Source: Chaetoceros tenuissimus (taxonomy: Eukaryota; Bacillariophyta; Thalassiosirophyceae; Chaetocerotales; Chaetocerotaceae). Taken from it: a stretch of 64,000 bases of DNA. Made by a program: the position numbers and the translations under genes. The notes beneath the pieces are model-generated. The model did not search any database. It was not told the origin of the DNA and saw only the letters and a list, made by a program, of their open reading frames with translations. The stretch lies in NCBI GenBank assembly GCA_021927905.1, contig BLLK01000022.1, positions 434,001 to 498,000 on the forward strand, read 5' to 3'. The number at the start of each line of letters is the position of its first letter. The stretch's first letter is position 1. Below, in pieces: positions 47,105-55,846 of this stretch.

Positions 47105-47725
47105 ATGGCAAATAGAGAATTTGGAGACACTTTATCGAAAGAGGATGTGAAGACAATAGCAGATGTCAGAAGGGATGTGTGGACGAGTGGTTTCAAAGGA
47201 CTAGGATATGGTTCAGTAATGGGATACGTACTGCATACCATAGCAAAAACTGCCCACAAATCTATGAGTGAGGCAGCAAGAGGAAAATTGATATTGCCAG
47301 GAAGTGATAAGCCAATAAAATTCAATCGTAATACTGCATTTTTCTCATTTATGGCTGGTGGTGCTCTTGGTTCCTTCGTGCTTGCAACTACTACAGGAAA
47401 GAATCAAGTCCACAACATGCATGGAATATTTGAAATTGGAAAAAATGAATACAAAACACCATACCAAGCTGCCTATGAAAATGCCAGAAAAGCATCTGAG
47501 CAGGCTGCCATTCAACGAACTGTATCTCGTCGTCAGACTATGTCGAAGCGTTTAACAGAACAACATGGACTATCTGATTCTCATGGAGGAACTTGGCTAA
47601 AAGAAGCCGAAATGAGTGATGACGAAAAACGAAGATCTAGTAGACGAATCAATTTAGCACAACGTCTAACTAGCCCTAATTCCCACGGGTTGAGTGATAG
47701 CCATGGAGGCAAATGGAGTAATTAG
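47105..47725 (+). CDS. Small membrane protein with HGLSDSHGG repeats
   Basis: Single exon, 206 aa from ATG 47105. Two glycine-rich hydrophobic segments (GLGYGSVMGYVLHTIA and FFSFMAGGALGSFVLATTTG) flank a polar loop, a layout that recalls OCIA-domain mitochondrial proteins, though the sequence match is weak. The C-terminal half is charged and holds two copies of HGLSDSHGG(T/K)W separated by about 37 residues, the second at the very C-terminus. Function unknown. Confidence 0.72.
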   Translation: MANREFGDTLSKEDVKTIADVRRDVWTSGFKGLGYGSVMGYVLHTIAKTAHKSMSEAARGKLILPGSDKPIKFNRNTAFFSFMAGGALGSFVLATTTGKNQVHNMHGIFEIGKNEYKTPYQAAYENARKASEQAAIQRTVSRRQTMSKRLTEQHGLSDSHGGTWLKEAEMSDDEKRRSSRRINLAQRLTSPNSHGLSDSHGGKWSN

Positions 47726-47987
47726 ACATTAGACTTCAACAACCACGATGCACAATAACATTGACTAAATGTATATATATACCATTATTATTTGATAAAG
47801 GACATATCTTGAAGTATAAAGCAGATAGTAATTCTGATTCCATAAAAGTAAAAATTGAATTCAAACTATGGTAAACAACATTGTCGATATTTTTGAATAA
47901 TTCTTATGAATATTTTTTACACTAGACTACTATTCCTTTTTATACATCATTTCATCAGAACTTATAATAATTCACGGGAACAGATTC

Positions 47988-48503
47988 TCATTTGTCAAAA
48001 GCATGGTAGAAAATGTTTTCCCAATAACTTCTGAAAGAATGCTTTATCAAATGAAGAGTGCCCCATGGATGAGGTTCCCCGAAAGGTCCAACGCACAGGT
48101 CCAATGGAATGCTATCAAATTGATCAGACTTTTCCTTTGAACAAGTACCATCAACAGAGTCGTAAAATCTTCGCTCTATAGCTATCGCTACCCCGCTCCA
48201 TTGACCACGAATTATTTTGTCCAATATATCTTGAGCTCCGAATGGATTTTCTTCACTTTCTCCAAACATGGATATGCCATTATAGCACTTCATCACTGGC
48301 GTTACAAAAGTCTTACAGTCTCCCTCACATTTGCCTGTACAAAGAGTTGTATTCAAGCTATAGTCTATATCATAAGGTCCTAAATCTTTTACAAATGTAG
48401 TGATTATTTGTGGTGAAGAGCTCATAATCAAATGGACGATGACTATGATTCCAACAATAGTCGAACAAAGAGTCACCTTGACAGATTTCCTAGAATCTCT
48501 CAT
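47988..48503 (-). CDS. Cys-containing secreted or anchored hypothetical protein
   Basis: Single exon, 171 aa. A basic N-terminus followed by a hydrophobic segment (VTLCSTIVGIIVIVHLIM) acts as a signal anchor or signal peptide. The rest contains a cluster CTGKCEGDCKTFVTPVMKC and later CSKE and DLCVGPFGEPHPW, so disulfides in the secretory pathway are likely. No family recognised. It converges tail to tail with the gene ending at 47725. Confidence 0.65.
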   Translation of the reverse strand: MRDSRKSVKVTLCSTIVGIIVIVHLIMSSSPQIITTFVKDLGPYDIDYSLNTTLCTGKCEGDCKTFVTPVMKCYNGISMFGESEENPFGAQDILDKIIRGQWSGVAIAIERRFYDSVDGTCSKEKSDQFDSIPLDLCVGPFGEPHPWGTLHLIKHSFRSYWENIFYHAFDK

Positions 48504-49077
48504 TGTTTTGACAGGGTTGGAAATACAAATGGAATGAGATGTTTAGAAACACTTGGGTCTGAACCTTTCCGACTCTTCTCCGAGGGATCTTAGAGTGTAG
48601 ATGGAATACTCTAACGTTTTGTGATGGATGACAAGTTGGATAGAGGTTTTTAAGGTCTAAGTCAAAGTGTATAAGAATTCAATTGAAAACCAGGAGGCAG
48701 GAGGAGGGAGGAGAGAGGAGGAGGACAAAAGAAGAAGATCCGCCGGTTCGGTCGGATTATGATTCCGGATATATTAGAATCCGACCGAAATGGCGGATCT
48801 TCTTCATTTTTGTCGTACCCCTCCACCCCACAACCCCTCCCCTTTCTTTAAGATAACGTAATTGGAATTACTCAAATTGGTCAAATATTGATTATTTTAG
48901 GATATTTGCGGTAAAACGAGTACTTTTGAGTACTCAGGCAGAAAAGGGTTAACCTCCTCTTCAGTTTTGCTGATGATCATTATTAGACTCTTGTCCTGTG
49001 TCACCTTTGAAATCAAGAAGCAACTAGCTTCATAGTAGTTGGACTTTTGGAGTCGATCTGGTTTGTAATCGAAAAGG
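48504..49077. other. Spacer with purine tract and hairpin
   Basis: About 570 bp with no gene. It holds a purine-only style tract (about 48692-48725, GGAGG-rich) directly followed by a long hairpin (48724-48814). Confidence 0.55.
48724..48814. repeat. Long near-perfect inverted repeat (hairpin or MITE)
   Basis: Arms pair as GACAAAAGAAGAAGATCCGC with its complement on the right (one short bulge), then TTCGGTCGGATT with AATCCGACCGAA, around a 19-base AT-rich centre. Total arm length is about 35 bp. Its local GC is higher than the surroundings. It could be a small non-autonomous transposon or a transcribed hairpin; no clear target duplication is seen. Confidence 0.75.
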
Positions 49078-49761
49078 ATGAGTGACCAAGGCAATTTACG
49101 ACGACTCATGAAATTGGAACGGGAGAAGAAGAAAGAGGCCTTGAAGAAGCCAGCAAAAAGCATTCTAAAAAATAAATCAAGTTCGACATATCATAAGCAA
49201 CCCGCGACAAAAAGAAAGAGAGAAGAAGAACGCGATGTTGCTGATGAAGATGATGAGGAGTTGCAAAACTTTTTTGATGAAGTTGATGAACAGGAAGATG
49301 CCACCGACGATGCTGCTGACCAAGATTTTCAAAACCTCATGGATTCAGTAGATGACGTTGAAGAAAACAAAATAACGCAGTCCCATCAAACGGAGGCAAG
49401 TGGATCACAGGCAGTAGATGAAACGCAACCAGAAGAAGATAGTAACAATGAAAAGAGAAGAGATGAAGAATTGCACCAAGTGGCATATGAAGCAAGATTG
49501 GCGCAAATGATCAAGAAATCTCGTACCAAAAGACATGGTCAGAAAAATGTTGAAGTAGAAGATGAGAGCGCAAAATTAGTGGGAAGTGGACTTGTGTATC
49601 AAGATGAAGGGGACACTTCTACGAGTACAAATAATAATTCTACACTTACATCTAGTACACTTGGTGTATCTTCATTAAAGAATATAATGAAGAAGAGCAA
49701 AAAGAAGAAAACATCTCATTTTGATAGCTGTGAGGACGATGCTTATTGGTCAACATTTTAA
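49078..49761 (+). CDS. Highly charged nuclear-type hypothetical protein
   Basis: Single exon, 227 aa. It is dominated by lysine-rich N- and C-termini (REKKKEALKKPAKSILKNK, KNIMKKSKKKKTSHFD) and an acidic middle (DVADEDDEELQNFFDEVDEQED), with a conserved-looking helix HQVAYEARLAQMIKKSRTKRHG. The composition suggests a nuclear or nucleolar protein. No domain is recognised; the AYEARLAQM segment may be the functional core. Tail-to-tail with the DUF4336 gene. Confidence 0.7.
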   Translation: MSDQGNLRRLMKLEREKKKEALKKPAKSILKNKSSSTYHKQPATKRKREEERDVADEDDEELQNFFDEVDEQEDATDDAADQDFQNLMDSVDDVEENKITQSHQTEASGSQAVDETQPEEDSNNEKRRDEELHQVAYEARLAQMIKKSRTKRHGQKNVEVEDESAKLVGSGLVYQDEGDTSTSTNNNSTLTSSTLGVSSLKNIMKKSKKKKTSHFDSCEDDAYWSTF

Positions 49762-49799
49762 AAATTCACGGGGGGTATAAGAGTAATGATTTCTAATAA

Positions 49800-51269
49800 T
49801 TACGAGTTCTTCTTTGGTCGCACAATTCCACATTTCTCTCCTCGTAATGTTCCTAGTGGGGTCTTATATACTGAGAAATTCAATGGTCCTTCCTCCGCTT
49901 TTCTCAAAAATTCTACATCTTCATCACAGAAGCGAACTTTGTTGTAGTCATTTTTTAAGAACAGAAATGCATCTTCAAATTCTGTTGGAGTTATTGCAAG
50001 TGGCGCATCCAAATGCATAGGAACTACCCTCTTGAAATTCCATGATGTAACAACCTTCAGCCAACGCCGCATCTCTTCTGGACCCCTGCTCAGAATGATT
50101 TGGATAATGGGCAGAACTGTTGGCTTACCCCCTGCGCTGAAAACTTCAAAATCTCTAGCTTCATCTGGACCCCAAGAAAATGGCTTCCATCCACCCCATC
50201 CGTCTTTATAAAACGGAGTTTTCAGTGCCTCAAGAGCTGGCCCAGGTCCAAGATCTCCACGACCTGAACCTGGAAAGAAGAAATCAAACAGCAACACAAT
50301 GCGTCTCCATCCTTTTTTACGATTTTCAGGGGTATCTTCGACAATTTCATCCTTTGAATCTTTGGCGTGAAATAATAATGCTCTAGTATATTCTTCTTCT
50401 TCAGTCAATATTTTTGGAGGCTCATCTGTCACTGCAAATACAGCATCACATACAAGCATGGTCTCCGATTGCTTATGATACAATGCAACGTCTTGAAACA
50501 TGCTTCCAATTCCAGGTTTGACGGTGAGCACCTCATGCTCCAACTCTCCACCCCATATATCTGACCCTTGACTACTTCTAGGAAGAGGTTTAGTCCATGA
50601 TGGCAATCCCAAAAATGAATTTGGCAAATTCAAAGGAAACGCATATTGCTTGTCGCACACATAAAAGTTTGCATCAGGATATGCTCTTGCAAATGGACCT
50701 GCATTGACCTTATGTTCCACAGCCACAGATGGCAAAATAATATCTCTTACTGGCCCATATTCATCTATAAGTTCTTGCATAAGATTCAAGCACTCTTTTG
50801 TTGGTGCTACAGGTGCATACACAACCAATCCTCTTTTCTCTGGATCATTCTGATGAACAGTCACAACAGACATTCTGATTGGAACATGTACATAGTAGAT
50901 TCCAATCATTTGATCGAATGCAAAAACTCCGGGACCAACTTCATATTTTATAGTTCTTCTTCTATTGAAAGGTGCTACTGGCAAAGCTGTCCACAGCGGC
51001 CAATTAGATTCTTTTGTGATCATAGCTTCGGCTGCTGATGGTGATACAGTTGAAGTAGTCAACGCAGCAGCAGATGCGATCGTTGCCTTGGTCAACAAAC
51101 TTCTCCTATCACTAACTTCTGAAAAGGAATCTTTCTTAGCTTCAATTTGAGTATGTGAAAATGGTGCTTGCGATTTCCATGATGACTGTGGCTTTGAATT
51201 TGTGCTGAAGGAAGCAATTTCGCAAATCATGCAAAAAATGCAACACAGAACAAGCAATCCCCCATTCAT
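49800..51269 (-). CDS. DUF4336 plastid protein (metallo-beta-lactamase-like)
   Basis: Single exon, 489 aa. It starts with a signal peptide (GLLVLCCIFCMICEIASFST); the A-S-F around the cleavage point fits the ASAFAP-type motif of diatom plastid proteins. A twin-arginine segment follows (DRRSLLTKATIASAAALTTSTVSPSAAEA), pointing to the thylakoid lumen. The mature part fits DUF4336: ESNWPLWTALPVAPFNRRRTIKYEV, VVYAPVAPTKECLNLM, YGPVRDIILPSVAVEHKVNAGPFARAYP and a C-terminal KRVVPMHLDAPLAITP. The fold is related to metallo-hydrolases; the reaction is unknown. It is divergent from argininosuccinate synthase with about 340 bp between starts. Confidence 0.9.
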   Translation of the reverse strand: MNGGLLVLCCIFCMICEIASFSTNSKPQSSWKSQAPFSHTQIEAKKDSFSEVSDRRSLLTKATIASAAALTTSTVSPSAAEAMITKESNWPLWTALPVAPFNRRRTIKYEVGPGVFAFDQMIGIYYVHVPIRMSVVTVHQNDPEKRGLVVYAPVAPTKECLNLMQELIDEYGPVRDIILPSVAVEHKVNAGPFARAYPDANFYVCDKQYAFPLNLPNSFLGLPSWTKPLPRSSQGSDIWGGELEHEVLTVKPGIGSMFQDVALYHKQSETMLVCDAVFAVTDEPPKILTEEEEYTRALLFHAKDSKDEIVEDTPENRKKGWRRIVLLFDFFFPGSGRGDLGPGPALEALKTPFYKDGWGGWKPFSWGPDEARDFEVFSAGGKPTVLPIIQIILSRGPEEMRRWLKVVTSWNFKRVVPMHLDAPLAITPTEFEDAFLFLKNDYNKVRFCDEDVEFLRKAEEGPLNFSVYKTPLGTLRGEKCGIVRPKKNS

Positions 51270-51611
51270 CGTTACAGATCAGTCGATGAATGGATTGAAT
51301 ATTTTTATTATTGTTGTTGTTGAAATGAGTTTTTATTTGTGTGGAAGAAAGAAGAAAGAAGAGAAAGCATTCTTGTGGCGTTTTTTTTCCACAGTTCGGA
51401 TCTTTCTGAACCATTCAAACGTCATCGGAGGGTGGTACTATCTAGGCCATTTTGACAAAAGATACGATCTTTGCTCTGGACCATCCAACAGGATTGATCT
51501 TGTTCTTGCTATCAGATGAGGGTTATGCATTTGCACTTCGGATAGCTGCATGAAGATCACAATCAAGTGAGCTCTCTGCAATTGCACACAATTTTTACAA
51601 TCACAATAAAC

Positions 51612-52865
51612 ATGTCTGACACTAAACCAAAGGTTGTTCTTGCTTACTCTGGAGGACTTGACACCTCTGTCATCCTCAAATGGCTTTGCGAAAAGGGATA
51701 TGATGTCATCGCTTTCTGCGCAAATGTAGGTCAATTCGAGGAGGATTTCTCTGCTATCAAAGCGAAGGCTCTCTCTGTTGGAGCAAGCAAGTGTGTCATC
51801 AGTGACCTTCGTAAGGACTTTGTTGATAACTACATCTTCGAAGCTGTGAAGTCCAATGCTATCTACGAATCTCGCTACTTGCTTGGAACTTCCATCGCAC
51901 GCCCATGTATTTCCCAGGAGATGATCCGCATCGCTAATGAGGAGGGAGCACAATACATTGCTCATGGAGCTACTGGAAAGGGAAATGATCAGGTTCGTTT
52001 CGAGATGTGTGCTCAGGCACTTTCACCAAAGGTCCGCGCTATCGCACCATGGCGTGATCCTGAATTCATTGAGAGTTTCAAGGGACGTAAAGATCTTTTG
52101 GCTTACTGCACCAAGCACGGCATTCCTGTTGATGCTAAGCCAAAGGCTAACTACTCCATCGACGAGAACATGTACCATACTTCCTACGAAAGTGGACAGC
52201 TTGAGGATGCAAACTGTGGACCAGACGAGAGCATGTTCAAGATGACCACATCTCCAAAGACTGCTCCTGAAACCCCAGATGTTGTTGAGATTGAGTTTAA
52301 GAATGGAATCCCAATCAAGATCACTAACGCTGCTGATAACACTGAGATCACTGATTCTCTTGAACTCTTCCTTTACTGTAACAAGATTGCTGGAAAGCAC
52401 GGAGTTGGACGTATCGATATTGTAGAGAACCGTTTTGTAGGAATCAAGTCTCGTGGAGTTTATGAGACCCCAGGAGGAACCTTGCTTCGTGAAGCACACC
52501 TCGATCTCGAGGGAATTTGCATGGATCGTGAGGTAAAGCGTATCACTGAGGGACTTGCTTCAGAATTTGCCCGTTTATGCTACAATGGATTTTGGTTTGC
52601 ACCAGAGATGGACTTGATCCGCAACTCTATCGACTTTTCACAGAGAGATGTTGAGGGAACTGTAAGAATTGAGCTTTACAAGGGAAATGTAACCATCATG
52701 GGAAGATCTAGTCCAAAGGCATTGTACAACGCTGACTTGGCATCCATGGATATCGAGGGAGGTGGAGACGCATTTGACTATAACCCAGGTGATGCACAGG
52801 GATTCATTCGTATCAACAGTGTTCGTCTTAAGACTTACGCTGCTTTGAGAGCTAAGTTCGACTAA
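51612..52865 (+). CDS. ASS: Argininosuccinate synthase
   Basis: Single exon, 417 aa from ATG 51612 (MSDTKPKVVLAYSGGLDTSVIL). Blocks seen are the ATP pyrophosphatase P-loop AYSGGLDTS, CANVGQ, YLLGTSIARP, AHGATGKGNDQVRFE, APWRDPEF and GIKSRGVYETPGGT. The enzyme joins citrulline and aspartate using ATP in arginine synthesis and, in diatoms, the urea cycle. No presequence is apparent, so cytosolic. Codon use is clearly more biased (GGA, AAG, ATC, CGT) and GC richer than in neighbours, as expected for a highly expressed gene. Confidence 0.98.
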   Translation: MSDTKPKVVLAYSGGLDTSVILKWLCEKGYDVIAFCANVGQFEEDFSAIKAKALSVGASKCVISDLRKDFVDNYIFEAVKSNAIYESRYLLGTSIARPCISQEMIRIANEEGAQYIAHGATGKGNDQVRFEMCAQALSPKVRAIAPWRDPEFIESFKGRKDLLAYCTKHGIPVDAKPKANYSIDENMYHTSYESGQLEDANCGPDESMFKMTTSPKTAPETPDVVEIEFKNGIPIKITNAADNTEITDSLELFLYCNKIAGKHGVGRIDIVENRFVGIKSRGVYETPGGTLLREAHLDLEGICMDREVKRITEGLASEFARLCYNGFWFAPEMDLIRNSIDFSQRDVEGTVRIELYKGNVTIMGRSSPKALYNADLASMDIEGGGDAFDYNPGDAQGFIRINSVRLKTYAALRAKFD

Positions 52866-53017
52866 TGCTACACATTTGGGTTAAAAGAAGAATATAATGT
52901 TAAAAATGTAAGAACTACTTTTATATTATCTGCAAATTTTCTTTCTGGAAGAATTGATTAAGTATTGAAATAGCAACATCCATAAGTCTAGATTAGGTCT
53001 ATATTGTTTATGGTTAC

Positions 53018-54550
53018 CTATAACTCCTGGTTTGCAGCGCTGCTCGCCTTCTTCTCTCTTTCGAGTCGTCGTTGCTCAAACGCTGCTTTCATCGCTTCGT
53101 TGTTTGAGAAAGCACCATACTTTTGCATCACCTGGTCTTGTTTTTGAGTACATTCATAGCTCTTAATAAGTGTTTCTTCTTCACGTGGTTTGATGTTAGT
53201 ATACATATTTTCCTGGATTTCAAGTAGAGTTGCCAGATGATCATCAATCATGTAGTGAAGTACATCCTTGATTTCTTCATTCGAAGGAAGAGCTTCTTTT
53301 TTCCAGCGCTTTGGTTCAAGTCTAATCAAAATACGTTTTACTTCTTCAACAGCAATATCCATTGCATTCTCATCGTCTCCATCGAGCAATGATAAAAAAC
53401 CTACAGGAATTGTTCTCATACTATCCCAGTAATCTTCATCCTTCTTTATATCTACCTTCCAGTCTTTTCCACAACGTTGTAATAGAGTCCATCTAATGTG
53501 TGCAAAAGTCAAAGCCCATACGTGAGTGTCAAGTCCCATCGTTAGGTGAACTGAAGTCTCATCAAATTCTTTTCTATCACTCGAGTCTTGAAGAGATGGT
53601 ACTGTTTCCTTCTCAACAACTGTAACAGTATCTGTAGTATGTGGGAAACCAGCAGGAACATACATAATATCCCCTCTCCTAAGAATAACATCCAGAATAG
53701 GATCACCTAATTCATTCTTTGTTATTACATCTCCTGATTTTCCTCTATTCAAAGGATCTTTACCCTTTTGTCTTTTTGGCGGACCATAAACCTTCCAGCG
53801 TTTACTCCCCTCTGTTTGAAAGACAATTACATCCTGACGATCAGTATGAGGAGGCACGCTTACTGTAGACTTTGGTGGTGTGATATAGATATTGATGTTT
53901 GTTGGAAGACCAAATGCGTAGCTTGTAAGACGACAAAGGGCACCTAATCCTGGCCAAAAGCCCCCTGCTGAATTGAAATAAATTGTTCCTCCCTTCAAAG
54001 CATCATCAACTTCTTTCCAAGTAGTAGGTCTTGCAGGGTTATCTTTAATTGGTCGAAACGCCCACGAGTCGGTTTTGATACCTTGACGGAGCACATCATC
54101 TGTACGAGAACCCGAGATATATGATCCATCAAGAAGCTTCAAGTCATTTTCGACAGTGAACGAACCATCTACCCAGTTTATAATATTTTCTTTCATGTTC
54201 TGTGACAAAATCTCTTCGATTTCTTTCGCACGAAGAAGTAAAGGCTGGGATTGCCAAAATTGAGATACAAATAGTGGACTTGAGGCCAGTAGCTTTAGAA
54301 ATATCCAGGCTGCTTCTCCAGCCTGCTGATTCTCTTCATTAAAGTCACCAATGGCACCAGCTACTTTCAGATCAGATTTATCAATAGCTACATCAGCGCC
54401 CATCAGTTCGTCTACAATAGCTTGTCTACTTGATAAATAATCTTGAACAATGTTGTGCTGTCTTGATGCACCGCTCACTATAGACACCCAGCACGAGAGA
54501 AATATCGTCAACGCGCATGGAAATTTCATTATTTTCATTAGTCGTTTCAA
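53018..54550 (-). CDS. JmjC/cupin oxygenase with signal peptide
   Basis: Single exon, 510 aa. The cupin_4/JmjC core has the 2-oxoglutarate/iron ligands H235-x-D237 (PPHTDRQDVIVFQTEGSKRWKVY) and H304 (RRGDIMYVPAGFPHTTDT), as in MINA53/NO66-type ribosomal oxygenases (WQSQPLLLRA and a C-terminal winged-helix-like part). Unlike those nucleolar enzymes the N-terminus is a signal peptide or anchor (MKFPCALTIFLSCWVSIVSGAS), which implies the ER or secretory pathway; this is inference. Substrate unknown. The start could be any of three close methionines (residues 1, 5 or 8). Confidence 0.85.
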   Translation of the reverse strand: MKRLMKIMKFPCALTIFLSCWVSIVSGASRQHNIVQDYLSSRQAIVDELMGADVAIDKSDLKVAGAIGDFNEENQQAGEAAWIFLKLLASSPLFVSQFWQSQPLLLRAKEIEEILSQNMKENIINWVDGSFTVENDLKLLDGSYISGSRTDDVLRQGIKTDSWAFRPIKDNPARPTTWKEVDDALKGGTIYFNSAGGFWPGLGALCRLTSYAFGLPTNINIYITPPKSTVSVPPHTDRQDVIVFQTEGSKRWKVYGPPKRQKGKDPLNRGKSGDVITKNELGDPILDVILRRGDIMYVPAGFPHTTDTVTVVEKETVPSLQDSSDRKEFDETSVHLTMGLDTHVWALTFAHIRWTLLQRCGKDWKVDIKKDEDYWDSMRTIPVGFLSLLDGDDENAMDIAVEEVKRILIRLEPKRWKKEALPSNEEIKDVLHYMIDDHLATLLEIQENMYTNIKPREEETLIKSYECTQKQDQVMQKYGAFSNNEAMKAAFEQRRLEREKKASSAANQEL

Positions 54551-54910
54551 TTTTGAGCAGGTAAACTACAAAATAGAAAATATGCATAGGAAAGAATAGA
54601 AGGTTGACAAATCAATTCGATTCTTCTCCACACATAAATCAAAACACGCACTACGCGGTTCAAAAGGTTGATGTTGTGGATGTCGAGTATGGTATCGTAT
54701 CTAAAAATGAAAAGTGCGCGATAGATGACGTCATTGACATATGGAGGCCATTTAAAAATGAGAGTAGGTACCTACTCATATGTGACGAAATTATTGTGCA
54801 ATAATACCACAAAGAAAAGTATTGCCTATTGCATATTGATACTCTGTGAATTTCCTATTTCTATTTGAATTTGACAGAAGTCTCCATAATAATAAGATCT
54901 TTATGAGGTG
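54551..54910. other. Divergent promoter region with CRE palindrome
   Basis: About 360 bp between divergent starts, with TGACGTCA at 54726-54733. A 66-codon frame over it has no support. A three-codon upstream frame (ATG AGG TGA at 54903) overlaps the start of the next gene. Confidence 0.5.
54726..54733. promoter_or_regulatory. CRE-type TGACGTCA palindrome
   Basis: A perfect palindrome about 180 bp from both divergent start codons. bZIP binding is inferred. Confidence 0.4.
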
Positions 54911-55720
54911 ATGAGAGTATGGATGTTTATTTTTCTTACGATGACCCTCGGTAGTACATGTATGTGCTTCATGATTCCTTCGAATTCAATCAAAACACAA
55001 TTGAGATCAATGAATGACAATGATAGTGAAGGATCCAGTATTCTTGGTAGTCTTTCAGATCCAGGTCTCTCCTTTGTGCTGTTGCAACATGAAAAAGAAG
55101 TCAATCGGCCCTCAGGCACAGCAAAATTGGTTTTAGAAGAGTCTTATGTTACTAGGTGGAAATGGTCAGGACGAAATGATAACGACTACATAAGGAAGAG
55201 ATTGTTTGAATTGAAAGGGCACAATGATGAAGTAGATGTATATCTCGTTTGGACAGGAGGTGAAAAAGTACAAACATACTTCGCTGATCAGGAAAACTTT
55301 GTGAAACAAAAGAGGATAGTTTACATTATTTTGGATGGGACTTGGAAGGTAAGTTCAAGAGGATTGTCCTATCTGAAATCTATCAAATGTTTCTTCATAA
55401 ACGACACAGTCTCATGTTCACAAATTTAGGAAGCCCAAACTATGTTTAGAAAAATTCCAAACTTAATGTCTATTCCAAGAGTTACACTAGATGACTTCCA
55501 AACCACATATCATATTCGAGCAGATTACACTGACTGGAGAAAGAAGAATTCGAAGGATACGAACAAAGTTAACAATGCATCTCACTTGCTTTGCACTGCA
55601 GAGACTGTTGCTGCCATTCTTTCATTGCACGACCTTGCCGATCATAGTTCAGTAATACAGTCCAGATTAGACGCTTTTCAACAAAAGTTCAGGAAAGGAT
55701 TGCATTCACTTGAAAGTTGA
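54911..55720 (+). CDS. DTW-domain tRNA-uridine aminocarboxypropyltransferase
   Basis: Model: join 54911..55348, 55430..55720, 242 aa; the 81-bp intron (GTAAGT, TTTAG) falls exactly inside the signature and joins ILDGTWK to EAQTMFRKIPNL. The DTW family motif DGTW plus IPRVTL is intact. Bacterial TapT and eukaryotic DTWD1/2 put the acp3 group on a tRNA uridine using S-adenosylmethionine. The N-terminus MRVWMFIFLTMTLGSTCMCFMIPSN is a signal peptide, so plastid targeting (signal peptide then transit region) is likely and would suit tRNA modification in the organelle. ATG at 54911 was chosen because it gives this leader. Confidence 0.87.
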
Positions 55721-55846
55721 AGTAATGCATGTGAAAGCAGTTAAGCCTTTTGAAACCTATTTCTCTTTCGTCGAGAAATATTATTATATGAACAATATTG
55801 ATTTCAAGGAACCAATACTATCTATGTATACTAACATAATTTGTTG

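Noticed and set aside
51438-51965. 175-codon minus-strand frame over argininosuccinate synthase start
   Set aside because: Shadow of the strongly codon-biased sense gene.
54604-54804. 66-codon frame between JmjC and DTW genes
   Set aside because: Lies over a divergent promoter with a CRE palindrome; no recognisable domain.
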